Shown one piece after another: positions 1 to 5,906 of a stretch of DNA of 9,376 nt. The position numbers and the translations under genes are program-made. The DNA is from Falsiroseomonas sp044348345 (GTDB taxonomy: Bacteria > Pseudomonadota > Alphaproteobacteria > Acetobacterales > Acetobacteraceae): the NCBI GenBank assembly GCA_044348345.1, contig JBIKSZ010000146.1, positions 1 through 9,376 on the forward strand, in the 5' to 3' direction. The notes under the pieces are model-generated. The model was not told the DNA's origin. It saw only the letters and a list, made by a program, of their open reading frames with translations, and did no database searches. Positions within the stretch are counted from its first letter, which is position 1, and each line of letters opens with the position of its first letter.

Positions 1-104
1 TGAACGAGGAAATCCGCATGGCCGAGTTCATCGACCAGCACCTCAGCACGATCGTGCGCCGCTACATCGAGCGCGAAACCAAGGGCATGAAATCGGGCGT
101 CTGA
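1..104 (+). CDS. 3' end of an unrecognised protein (partial)
   Basis: The only open plus-strand frame here that ends cleanly reads codons from base 3 to a TGA at 102-104, giving 33 residues that end in ...ETKGMKSGV. The visible piece is rich in charged residues and looks like a C-terminal amphipathic helix (IDQHLSTIVRRYIERE), but it is too short to assign to a family. The bases just before the first complete codon are TG, so the gene may begin one base outside the window or extend far upstream. It converges on recR with about 60 nt between the stop codons. That it is coding is inferred from the helix-like, charged composition and the position; function unknown. Confidence 0.45.
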   Translation, partial: NEEIRMAEFIDQHLSTIVRRYIERETKGMKSGV

Positions 105-165
105 CAGCGGCCGCCGCACGCGGCTGGCCGGGCTGCGCAGCGGCCGCCGCCGGCGCCTGAGGCCG
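105..165. other. Convergent intergenic gap with a 13-bp direct repeat
   Basis: The 61 nt between the stop of the upstream plus-strand gene and the recR stop contain CAGCGGCCGCCGC twice (105-117 and 138-150), 33 bp apart. Each copy includes the 8-bp palindrome GCGGCCGC. Such a gap between convergent genes is where terminators would lie, but no hairpin followed by a T-run can be seen. The repeat may simply reflect the very high GC content. Confidence 0.4.
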
Positions 166-771
166 CTAAACGGGCCGCCGCGCGCGCAGCGCGGCGGCGA
201 GCGTGCCCTCGTCCAGCACATCCAGCGCACCGCCCACTGGCACGCCCTGCGCCAGCCGCGTGACGGCAACGCCCGTCGGCTTCAGCCGGTCGGTCAGGTA
301 ATGCGCGGTCGCGCTGCCATCCACGGTCGCCGGCAAAGCGACGATCACTTCCTCCACGCCGCCCTCCTCGCCACGCTCGGCGATGCGCGCGAGCAGCGGC
401 TGGATGGAGAGGTCCTCCGGCCCCACGCCGCCCAGCGGCGACAGCACGCCGCCCAGCACGTGATAGAGCCCGCGATGCGCATGTGCGCGCTCCAGCGCCC
501 AGAGATCGGCGACACCTTCCACCACGCACACCAGATGCCGGTCGCGCTGCGGGTCACGGCAGATGCCGCAGGGACTTTGCGAATCGAGGTTGCCGCAATC
601 CTCGCAGGGTTTCACCGCACGCGCGGCCTCGGTCAGCGCATCGGCCAGCGGCAGCATGGTCTCGGACGGGCGCATCAGCATCTTCAGCACGGCGCGCCGC
701 GCACTGCGCCGCCCCATGCCGGGCGTCTTCGCCAGCAGCGCGATCAGGCGTTCGATCGGATCGTTATGCAT
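166..771 (-). CDS. recR: Recombination mediator protein RecR
   Basis: RecR acts with RecF and RecO to load RecA on SSB-coated gaps during recombinational repair in the cytoplasm. The 201-residue product has the family length and layout. The N-terminal helix-hairpin-helix region (about residues 8-30, KTPGMGRRSARR) is followed by a C4 zinc finger with Cys56, Cys59, Cys68 and Cys71. A Toprim domain starts near residue 80 (LVCVVEGVADLWALE) and continues through the typical LGGVLSPLGGVGPEDL stretch (about 107-122), and a conserved C-terminal ARGVPVGG-like segment (here AQGVPVGGALD) follows. The start is well fixed: an in-frame TGA lies two codons upstream (778-780), and a GAGGG ribosome binding site overlaps it. 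It is the last gene of the ffs-dnaX-ybaB-recR cluster, a conserved bacterial order. The 142 nt that separate it from ybaB are unusually long for this pair. Confidence 0.97.
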   Translation of the reverse strand: MHNDPIERLIALLAKTPGMGRRSARRAVLKMLMRPSETMLPLADALTEAARAVKPCEDCGNLDSQSPCGICRDPQRDRHLVCVVEGVADLWALERAHAHRGLYHVLGGVLSPLGGVGPEDLSIQPLLARIAERGEEGGVEEVIVALPATVDGSATAHYLTDRLKPTGVAVTRLAQGVPVGGALDVLDEGTLAAALRARRPV

Positions 772-874
772 GTGCCCTCAGACGCCGGGCGCCGCTGCCG
801 GCGGCTTGGCTTCGCGCAGGCCACTGGCGCACCCGGCACGACGGTCGGTTGGTGCGCGGGCCGCATCCGTGGCC

Positions 875-895
875 GCAGCCCGCGATGCGGGCTGC
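875..895 (-). other. Perfect hairpin between ybaB and recR
   Basis: The arms GCAGCCCGC (875-883) and GCGGGCTGC (887-895) are exact reverse complements with a 3-nt loop. The element lies about 19 nt beyond the ybaB stop codon in the direction of transcription. There is no T-run on its far side, so it is not a classical intrinsic terminator. It could attenuate transcription, stabilise the dnaX-ybaB mRNA 3' end, or be a rho-associated structure. Function is inference; the inverted repeat is directly visible. Confidence 0.5.
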
Positions 896-913
896 AAGCC
901 GCACCTCCAGCGC

Positions 914-1246
914 CTAGAACGGCAGCTTCAGCCCGCCGAGGCCGCCCGGGATGTTCAGGCCGGCGGTGGCCTTCTGCATCTCCTCGGCCATCGTCGCCTC
1001 GACCTTCTGCTTGGCATCCGCATGCGCGGCGACCAGCAAATCCTCCAGCACTTCCTTCTCGTCGGCCGCGAGCAGCGAGGGGTCGATCGTCACGCGGCGC
1101 AGATCGCCCTTGCCCGACAGCAGCACCTTCACCATCCCGGCGCCGGACTGGCCCTGCACTTCCATCGCCTCGAGCTTGGCCTGCATCTCGGCCATGCGCG
1201 ACTGCATCTGCTGCGCCTGCTTGAGCATGTTGCCCAGGTTCTTCAT
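914..1246 (-). CDS. ybaB: YbaB/EbfC family nucleoid-associated protein
   Basis: This 110-residue protein matches YbaB/EbfC, a small homodimeric DNA-binding protein associated with the nucleoid. The N-terminal half is a long helix with the typical LKQAQQMQSRMAEMQAKLE pattern (residues 8-26). Next come a short GQSGAGMVKVLLSGKGDLRRV strand region (about 32-52) and the DPSLLAADEKEVLEDLL helix, and the tail is glycine-rich (NIPGGLGGLKLPF). Length and order agree with the family. It begins 6 nt after the dnaX stop, and its GGAGGA ribosome binding site lies within the last dnaX codons, so the two are probably translationally coupled. Placement between dnaX and recR is conserved across bacteria and supports the assignment; its exact part in replication or repair is not established. 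Confidence 0.96.
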   Translation of the reverse strand: MKNLGNMLKQAQQMQSRMAEMQAKLEAMEVQGQSGAGMVKVLLSGKGDLRRVTIDPSLLAADEKEVLEDLLVAAHADAKQKVEATMAEEMQKATAGLNIPGGLGGLKLPF

Positions 1247-1252
1247 GGCGGC

Positions 1253-3175
1253 TCAGTCCTCCTCGGTCATGTCGTCGTCGAGCCCGGCGGGCTCGGCATC
1301 TGGTGGCGCGAAATCGCGCCCGTCATCGGTATCGCCACCGGCAGATGGCGGCGGCAGGCCATAGGCGTCGAGCGCCGCATCCCGCACCATCTCGATCGTG
1401 GCGCCCGGAAAGGCCTGCAGCACCGCCTGCACCAGCGGATGGCTATGCGCCAGCGCCAGCCGGTCCTGCTCCGCCGAACGTCCCTGCTCCGCCAGTGTCG
1501 GCTCGCCGCCCGCATTCACCAGGCTGACGGTCCAGCGCGTGCCGGTCGCCGCATGCAGGAAGGCGACCAGCCGCGGCGACAGGTCGCGCGGCGCGGCCGC
1601 GGCTGGCCGCAGCTCGATATGGCCGGGCGTCACGCGCACCGGATGAGCGTAGAAGCGCAGATCGGCATGCAGCTTCGGATCCTTGCCCGAGGCCAGCGCC
1701 ACCACCTCCCGCCAAGATGAAGGCTGCGCGATCGCTGGCGCGGCGACCGGCTGGGCGGCCGCCATCACCGCGCCGCCACCCGCCACCGCGCGCAAGCCCC
1801 CGCCATTGGGCGGCGGCGCCTGGCCCGGCGCCGCGCCGCTTGGCGCGCCCTGCTCCGACAGGCGTCGCACCAAGTCGCCCGGGGTTGGCAGATCGGCGGC
1901 GTGCGCCAGGCGGATCAGCACCATCTCCGCCGCGGCGCGCCGGTCCACACCGTCCTGCGCCACCTCCTGCACGCCCTTCAGCAGCATCTGCCAGGCGCGC
2001 GCGAGGACGGGGATGGAGAGCTTGTCGGCCAGCGCCGCGCCGCGCCCGCGCTCGTCTTCCGTCAGTGAGGGATCGCGGCGGAGATCGGGGATGGTCCGCA
2101 GCCGTGAGAGCAGATGCGTCAGCGCCAGCAGGTCGGACAGCATCACGCCGGGATCGGTGCCGCGCGCATGCGCCTGTTCCGAAAGCGCCAGCGCCTGTGC
2201 GACATCGCCGGTCATCAGCGCGTCCATCAGCGTGATGGCGAGCGCCCGGTCGGCCAGGCCGAGCATCTCGCGCACGCTTTCGGCCGCGACGGTGCCGCCG
2301 CCGGCCAGCGCGATCGCCTGATCGAGGATGGACAGGCCATCGCGCACGGATCCATCGGCGGCACGTGCCACCATCGCCAGCGCGTCGTCTTCCGCTGCCA
2401 CGCTTTCCTTCGCGCAGATAGTCGCGAAGTGGCTGCGCAGCACCTCCTGCGGGACGCGGCGCAGATGGAAGGTCTGGCAGCGCGAGAGGATGGTCGCCGG
2501 CACCTTCCGCAATTCCGTCGTCGCCAGCATGAACTTCACATCCGGCGGCGGTTCTTCCAGCGTCTTCAGCAGCGCGTTGAAGGCGGCGGACGAGAGCATA
2601 TGCACCTCGTCCAGGATGATGACCTTGAAGCGGCCTTGGGCGGGGCGGAAGCGCAGGCGTTCGCGCAGCTCGCGCACATCATCCACGGAGTTGGAGCTGG
2701 CGGCGTCCAGCTCCTGCACATCCGGGTGGCGGTCCGTCAGGATGGCGCGGCATTCGGGGCAGACGCCGCAGGGGTCGGGCGTCGGCCCGCCCTGGCCGTC
2801 CGGCCCGACGCAGTTCAGCGCGCGGGCGATGATGCGGGCAGTGGTTGTCTTCCCCACGCCGCGCACGCCGGTCAGCATGAAGGCGTGGTGCACGCGCCCC
2901 TGCGCGAAGGCATTGCCCAGCGTGCGCACCAGGGCTTCCTGGCCGATCAGCTCGGCGAAATTCGTCGGGCGGTACTTGCGCGCCAGCACGCGATAGGGGG
3001 CGGCCTGCGGCTCGGCGGATGTCGCGGGCGCGGGGGCGGCTGGGGGTGGCGCTGCGGCAGGTTTCGGCGGCGGCGGCGCGGGATCGCCGAACAGGCCGGG
3101 GCCGTCGGCCGCCGGCGGTTCCGGCAGGGCCTCGTCGTCAGGCGGGAGAGGGTTGCCGAAGATGTCGCTGGCCAT
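1253..3175 (-). CDS. dnaX: DNA polymerase III subunit gamma/tau
   Basis: DnaX is the motor ATPase of the clamp loader, placing the beta clamp on primed DNA; its tau form bridges the core polymerases. The 640-residue product has a Pro/Ala-rich N-terminal extension of about 60 residues before the conserved YRVLARKYRP start of the AAA+ module. Visible motifs are Walker A GVRGVGKT (103-110), a zinc finger with Cys122, Cys136, Cys139 and Cys142, Walker B ILDE (187-190), sensor-1 LATT (217-220) and the SRC arginine-finger motif (231-233). A lid and collar region follows, then a Gly/Ala/Pro linker (about 445-480) and a tau-type C-terminal domain ending in an acidic tail. No A-rich slippery run is present, so gamma production by the Escherichia coli mechanism is unlikely. 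It lies downstream of the SRP RNA and upstream of ybaB. Confidence 0.97.
   Translation of the reverse strand: MASDIFGNPLPPDDEALPEPPAADGPGLFGDPAPPPPKPAAAPPPAAPAPATSAEPQAAPYRVLARKYRPTNFAELIGQEALVRTLGNAFAQGRVHHAFMLTGVRGVGKTTTARIIARALNCVGPDGQGGPTPDPCGVCPECRAILTDRHPDVQELDAASSNSVDDVRELRERLRFRPAQGRFKVIILDEVHMLSSAAFNALLKTLEEPPPDVKFMLATTELRKVPATILSRCQTFHLRRVPQEVLRSHFATICAKESVAAEDDALAMVARAADGSVRDGLSILDQAIALAGGGTVAAESVREMLGLADRALAITLMDALMTGDVAQALALSEQAHARGTDPGVMLSDLLALTHLLSRLRTIPDLRRDPSLTEDERGRGAALADKLSIPVLARAWQMLLKGVQEVAQDGVDRRAAAEMVLIRLAHAADLPTPGDLVRRLSEQGAPSGAAPGQAPPPNGGGLRAVAGGGAVMAAAQPVAAPAIAQPSSWREVVALASGKDPKLHADLRFYAHPVRVTPGHIELRPAAAAPRDLSPRLVAFLHAATGTRWTVSLVNAGGEPTLAEQGRSAEQDRLALAHSHPLVQAVLQAFPGATIEMVRDAALDAYGLPPPSAGGDTDDGRDFAPPDAEPAGLDDDMTEED
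1257..1264 (-). promoter_or_regulatory. Ribosome binding site for ybaB inside the dnaX 3' end
   Basis: Read on the minus strand this is GAGGAGGA, 10 nt before the ybaB ATG. It also encodes the final Glu-Glu-Asp residues of DnaX, just before its TGA. The overlap means that ribosomes finishing dnaX expose or occupy the ybaB start region, consistent with coupled translation. Confidence 0.8.
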
Positions 3176-3310
3176 GCGCGCTTCTGTCCGGGTGGGGTAC
3201 TCAGGCCCGGATCACAGGGCCGGCGTCTGGGACGCGGTGGAACTTGCGCCAACGATTCACGCCTCCGGTGCTCGGCCCATACGGACCCGCGCCCTCAGGC
3301 GATCGCAGGC

Positions 3311-3414
3311 GGTGGAAGGCCGGCGGACGACCCGCGCGAGAACTCGTTACGGCTGCTTCCTTCCGGACCTGACCGGGTTGGCGAGGAGCACGTCCGACGC
3401 CGACCTTCCGACCC
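3311..3414 (-). ncRNA. ffs: Signal recognition particle RNA (4.5S type)
   Basis: The minus strand at 3374-3351 carries the hallmark of SRP domain IV: GGTCAGGTCCGGAAGG followed directly by AAGCAGCC. This holds the GGAA tetraloop and the asymmetric loop that binds the M domain of Ffh. Outside it, GGAAGGTCGGCG (3409-3398) pairs with CGCCGGCCTTCC (3325-3314), giving a 12-bp stem with one G-U pair, and GGT/ACC can extend it beyond one bulged base. A long hairpin of about 100 nt is therefore formed, the size of the small bacterial SRP RNA. The ends given are estimates from this pairing. The RNA guides co-translational targeting of membrane proteins together with Ffh and FtsY. It is transcribed toward dnaX, about 135 nt away, a neighbourhood also known in Firmicutes. 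Confidence 0.93.
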
Positions 3415-3530
3415 CAATATCGGGTCTTCGGGGCCGCGGGGCAATGGTGCCGACGCGCCGGGCCCGTCAGGCTCAATCACACCGCCGGCTCGGTTGCCCG
3501 CCACCCGGGCGCGTGGCACATCACGCGGCG

Positions 3531-4460
3531 ATGCTCTCGATCCCCGCCAGCCGCCCCAACGCCTATACCGGCAGCCCGCTCGACCGGGCCGGCCATCTGC
3601 GGGAGGACGGGGACTGGATCCACCAGGCGCTGGCCGACCCCGAGACGCTGTTCGCCCCCGTCTGGCGCGCCAAGTCCTTGATGAAGGGCGTCGAGGAGGG
3701 TCGGCCCGAAGCCGTGCTGCTGACCGCCGCGGCCGCCGAGGCGGTGCGGATGCAGGACGGCCCCTGGGCCTTCCTTGGCCTGTGGGAGCAGCGCCCGGTC
3801 TTCACCGTGGATTGCTCGGCCGCCGAGGATCCCCTGCCCCTGCTGCCCGACGGCATGGGCAGCTTCACCGATCTCCGCCAGGTCGCGGGCCTGCTGCCGG
3901 CGGGCGAAGCCAGCGTGCTCGCCCATGCGCGCGGCATCATGCATTGGCGCACGAAGCATCGCTTCTGCGGGGTGTGCGGCGCGCCCTGCACGCCGCGCAG
4001 CGCCGGCCACGCCATGGTCTGCACCGCCTGCAACGCGCAGCATTTCCCGCGCACCGACCCGGCGGTGATCATGCTGGTGGTCCGCGGCGACAGCTGCCTG
4101 CTGGGCCATTCGCATCGCTTCCCGAATGTGGCGATGTACTCGACGCTCGCCGGCTTCGTGGAGCCGGGCGAAAGCTTCGAGGAAGCGGTCAGGCGCGAGG
4201 TGAAGGAGGAAGCCGGCGTCGAGGTCGGCGCGGTCGCCTATCATTCCTCCCAGCCCTGGCCCTTCCCCTCCTCCATCATGATCGGCTTCCATGCCGAGGG
4301 GCTGTCGGACGCGATCACGATCGACCCGGAGGAGCTGAAGGACGCGCGCTGGTTCACGCGCGACCAGGTGCGCAACCCTGCCGCGCACGGGTTTTCGCTG
4401 CCGCGCGTCGATTCCATCGCGCGCCGCCTGATCGAGGATTGGCTGGAGGCCGCCCCCTGA
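3531..4460 (+). CDS. nudC: NAD(+) diphosphatase / NAD-cap RNA decapping enzyme NudC
   Basis: NudC hydrolyses NAD(H) to NMN(H) and AMP and, in characterised homologues, removes the NAD cap from RNA 5' ends. From the ATG at 3531 the protein has 309 residues. The first 130 or so form the variable N-terminal domain. A zinc ribbon follows with Cys146, Cys149, Cys164 and Cys167, then HFPRTDPAVIMLV. The Nudix box is complete: Gly208, Glu214, Arg222, Glu223, Glu226, Glu227 and Gly229. The family signature SQPWPFPSS (240-248), which separates NADH pyrophosphatases from other Nudix enzymes, follows it. The frame stays open upstream, but a longer start would run through the SRP RNA. An in-frame GTG at 3513 is an alternative; neither start has a clear ribosome binding site. 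Divergent from ffs, and overlapping the next gene by one base. Confidence 0.95.
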   Translation: MLSIPASRPNAYTGSPLDRAGHLREDGDWIHQALADPETLFAPVWRAKSLMKGVEEGRPEAVLLTAAAAEAVRMQDGPWAFLGLWEQRPVFTVDCSAAEDPLPLLPDGMGSFTDLRQVAGLLPAGEASVLAHARGIMHWRTKHRFCGVCGAPCTPRSAGHAMVCTACNAQHFPRTDPAVIMLVVRGDSCLLGHSHRFPNVAMYSTLAGFVEPGESFEEAVRREVKEEAGVEVGAVAYHSSQPWPFPSSIMIGFHAEGLSDAITIDPEELKDARWFTRDQVRNPAAHGFSLPRVDSIARRLIEDWLEAAP

Positions 4461-4795
4461 TGCGCCCGATCCCGCTGCCGATGGTGCCCATGCGCCGATC
4501 CCTGGTGCTCGCCGCGCTGCTGCTCGGCGCCTGCACCCCCAGCTACCGCGCCGACGAGGCCGCCTTCCGCGGCCCGGACGACCCCGCCCATCGGGAATGC
4601 CGCGCCGAGGCGGAGAACGCCCCCGCGGTGGTGGATATCGGCCGGCGCACGCTGATCGGGAATGTGGCGCAGCAGGAACGCATGGCGGCGGAACGGCAGG
4701 ATGCCGTGGCGCGCGCCTATCAGGATTGCCTCCGCCGGCGCGGCCTGATCCGCGGCGGCGGGGTGGAGCCGGTGCGCCGGCCGGGGATGTTCTGA
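4460..4795 (+). CDS. Small lipoprotein of unknown function
   Basis: The 111-residue product begins with a short basic and hydrophobic leader (MRRSLVLAALLLGAC) ending in a lipobox, Leu22-Gly23-Ala24-Cys25, so it should be lipidated at Cys25 and anchored in a membrane. The mature part is about 87 residues, charged, and contains two further cysteines (Cys47 and Cys90) that could form a disulfide in the periplasm. The middle (residues 55-88) looks like one amphipathic helix ending in YQDCLRRRG. The start ATG overlaps the nudC stop (TGATG), and a GGAGG lies 10 nt upstream, favouring coupled translation. The methionine at residue 11 (base 4490) would also give a proper signal peptide. I do not recognise a family; the link with NudC rests on position only. 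Confidence 0.8.
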   Translation: MRPIPLPMVPMRRSLVLAALLLGACTPSYRADEAAFRGPDDPAHRECRAEAENAPAVVDIGRRTLIGNVAQQERMAAERQDAVARAYQDCLRRRGLIRGGGVEPVRRPGMF

Positions 4796-4798
4796 CGC

Positions 4799-4824
4799 GC
4801 TGGGCCCGTCGGGCCTGGCCCAGC
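4799..4824 (+). terminator. Hairpin after the nudC-lipoprotein pair
   Basis: The arms GCTGGGCC (4799-4806) and GGCCCAGC (4817-4824) are exact reverse complements and begin 4 nt beyond the lipoprotein stop codon. A shorter internal alternative, GGCCC (4803-4807) with GGGCC (4811-4815), competes with the longer stem. No T-run follows, so it is only a candidate terminator; position just after the stop is the main support. Confidence 0.45.
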
Positions 4825-4946
4825 AAGGACAGCGGAAGCGACGTCCCCGCCCAACGCACCATCCCGGGCTGCCCGCTCATCTGCGGCGTAACGACCCCGT
4901 CTTGCAGGCCCGCGAGGCAGGCGGCATCGTTCCCGTCTCAGCTGAT

Positions 4947-4954
4947 GGGAGGAG
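4947..4954 (+). promoter_or_regulatory. Strong ribosome binding site deciding the SGNH hydrolase start
   Basis: GGGAGGAG lies 8 nt before the ATG at 4963. It is the best Shine-Dalgarno match in the window. It shows that translation starts at 4963 rather than at earlier in-frame codons, including the ATG at 4945 that overlaps this site. Confidence 0.75.
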
Positions 4955-4962
4955 TCCAGGTC

Positions 4963-5787
4963 ATGCGCCATCGGGTTTTGGGTCGGTACGTCCTTGCGCT
5001 GGCGATGATCCTGGCGTCGCTGCCGTCTGTTGCGCAGACAAGGCCAGAGGTCGGCGCACTGGCCGCGCCACCGGCCTCAGTCCTGTATGTCGGAAATTCG
5101 TTCTTTTATTACAACAATTCGATGCATGGGCATGTGAACCAGCTCTTGCGCGGCGCGGGGATCACCACGCCCTTCAGGTCGACCTCGATCACCATCAGCG
5201 GCTCGGGCCTCGCCTGGCACGATATCGGTTCCTATTTCCGTCCCGGCGCGGTGGCGTCCTACTCATTCAACGCCGCCAACGACATCGTCATGAACCCGCC
5301 GGGCGCTCGGCTCTTCGACATTGCCGTCATGATGGATTGCAGCGTCTGCCCGATCCATGCGCAGCTCGGCGCGGAGTTCCCCGCGACTGCCCGCCGCGCC
5401 GCGGACACCGTCCGCGCGCAGGGCGCAGAGCCGGTCTTCTTCATGTCCTGGGCCAACAAGAACCGGCCGGAGATGCTGCAAGGCTTGGCGGCGGCCTATA
5501 CCCGCGCCGGCAATGACAACCGGGCGCTGGTCATCCCGGCGGGCCTCGCCTTTGCGCGCGCTATGGCGGAGCGGCCAGGCCTCGACCTCTACGTCCCCGA
5601 TCTGCGGCATCCCTCTCTGCCTGGCACCTACCTGGCCGCAGCGACGACCTTTGCCGCGCTCTTCGGGCGCTCGCCGGAAGGCAATCGCTACACGGCGGGG
5701 CTGGAGCCGGAGACGGCGGCGTTCCTGCAACGCATCGCCTGGCAGACCGTCCAGGATTACCTCGGGGCGTCGCCTCGGCGGAACTGA
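4963..5787 (+). CDS. Exported SGNH/GDSL-like hydrolase
   Basis: The 274-residue protein starts with a Sec-type signal peptide (basic MRHRVLGR, hydrophobic core to about residue 20, likely cleavage after SVA at residue 24). The mature part opens with VLYVGNSFFYYNN. GNSF fits block I of SGNH hydrolases, with Ser46 as nucleophile. SGSGLAW (80-86) could be block II, and DLRHPS (213-218) provides the Asp-x-x-His pair of block V, Asp213 and His216. The asparagine of block III is less clear; WANKN (163-167) is a candidate. Such enzymes act as esterases or deacetylases on lipids or polysaccharides; the substrate here cannot be read. A CxxC (Cys126, Cys129) may form a disulfide. The stretch around the nucleophile is visibly richer in A/T than its neighbours, a weak hint of separate origin. 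The gene stands alone and converges on pheA. Confidence 0.75.
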   Translation: MRHRVLGRYVLALAMILASLPSVAQTRPEVGALAAPPASVLYVGNSFFYYNNSMHGHVNQLLRGAGITTPFRSTSITISGSGLAWHDIGSYFRPGAVASYSFNAANDIVMNPPGARLFDIAVMMDCSVCPIHAQLGAEFPATARRAADTVRAQGAEPVFFMSWANKNRPEMLQGLAAAYTRAGNDNRALVIPAGLAFARAMAERPGLDLYVPDLRHPSLPGTYLAAATTFAALFGRSPEGNRYTAGLEPETAAFLQRIAWQTVQDYLGASPRRN

Positions 5788-5878
5788 TACCGAGTGCCTG
5801 CTGTAGGCCGAGATCATCGGCTTCGGGGCGCAACTCACGGGGTACTTCGCCAAACGGGCGGCCGCTGCACGGTTGGAA

Positions 5879-5904
5879 GCCGCGCCCCCAGATGGGGGCG
5901 TGGC
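5879..5904. terminator. Probable bidirectional terminator between the SGNH gene and pheA
   Basis: The arms 5879-5889 and 5894-5904 pair over 11 bp (core CGCCCCC with GGGGGCG, one G-U pair) around a 4-nt AGAT loop. On the plus strand it is followed by a T-biased stretch (CTTAGTTTCCTT). It lies between two convergent stop codons and directly abuts the pheA stop at 5907-5909, as expected for a shared terminator. The U-tract is weak, so strength is uncertain. Confidence 0.6.
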
Positions 5905-5906
5905 GC

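Noticed and set aside
105..150. 13-bp direct repeats as attachment or recombination sites
   Set aside because: The repeat is dominated by GCGGCCGC, which occurs elsewhere in this window too (for example near 1596 and 5860), and no integrase or mobile gene is nearby.
563..1720. 385-codon plus-strand frame opposite recR, ybaB and dnaX
   Set aside because: Translation is rich in Arg, His, Leu and Gln without motifs; it is the antisense shadow of three well-supported genes.
3415..3480. Promoter for ffs on the minus strand
   Set aside because: TTGAGC and TTGCCC hexamers are present, but no -10 element sits at a suitable distance from the estimated RNA 5' end, so I cannot support a specific promoter.
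3153..3530. Longer nudC start (ATG at 3153) giving 435 residues
   Set aside because: The extra stretch would pass through the SRP RNA and overlap the dnaX start on the other strand, and the added residues do not resemble NudC.
2114..4795. Very long plus-strand open frame (893 codons) running antisense to dnaX and ffs and across nudC
   Set aside because: Its translation is Arg/Gly/His-rich with no family motif, it lies antisense to a complete dnaX and the SRP RNA and out of frame over nudC, and only its last 111 codons (the lipoprotein) look real. Such frames are expected from codon bias in GC-rich DNA.
3477..4880. 467-codon minus-strand frame opposite nudC and the lipoprotein
   Set aside because: Low-complexity Arg/Gly/Ala composition without motifs, entirely antisense to genes with clear family signatures.
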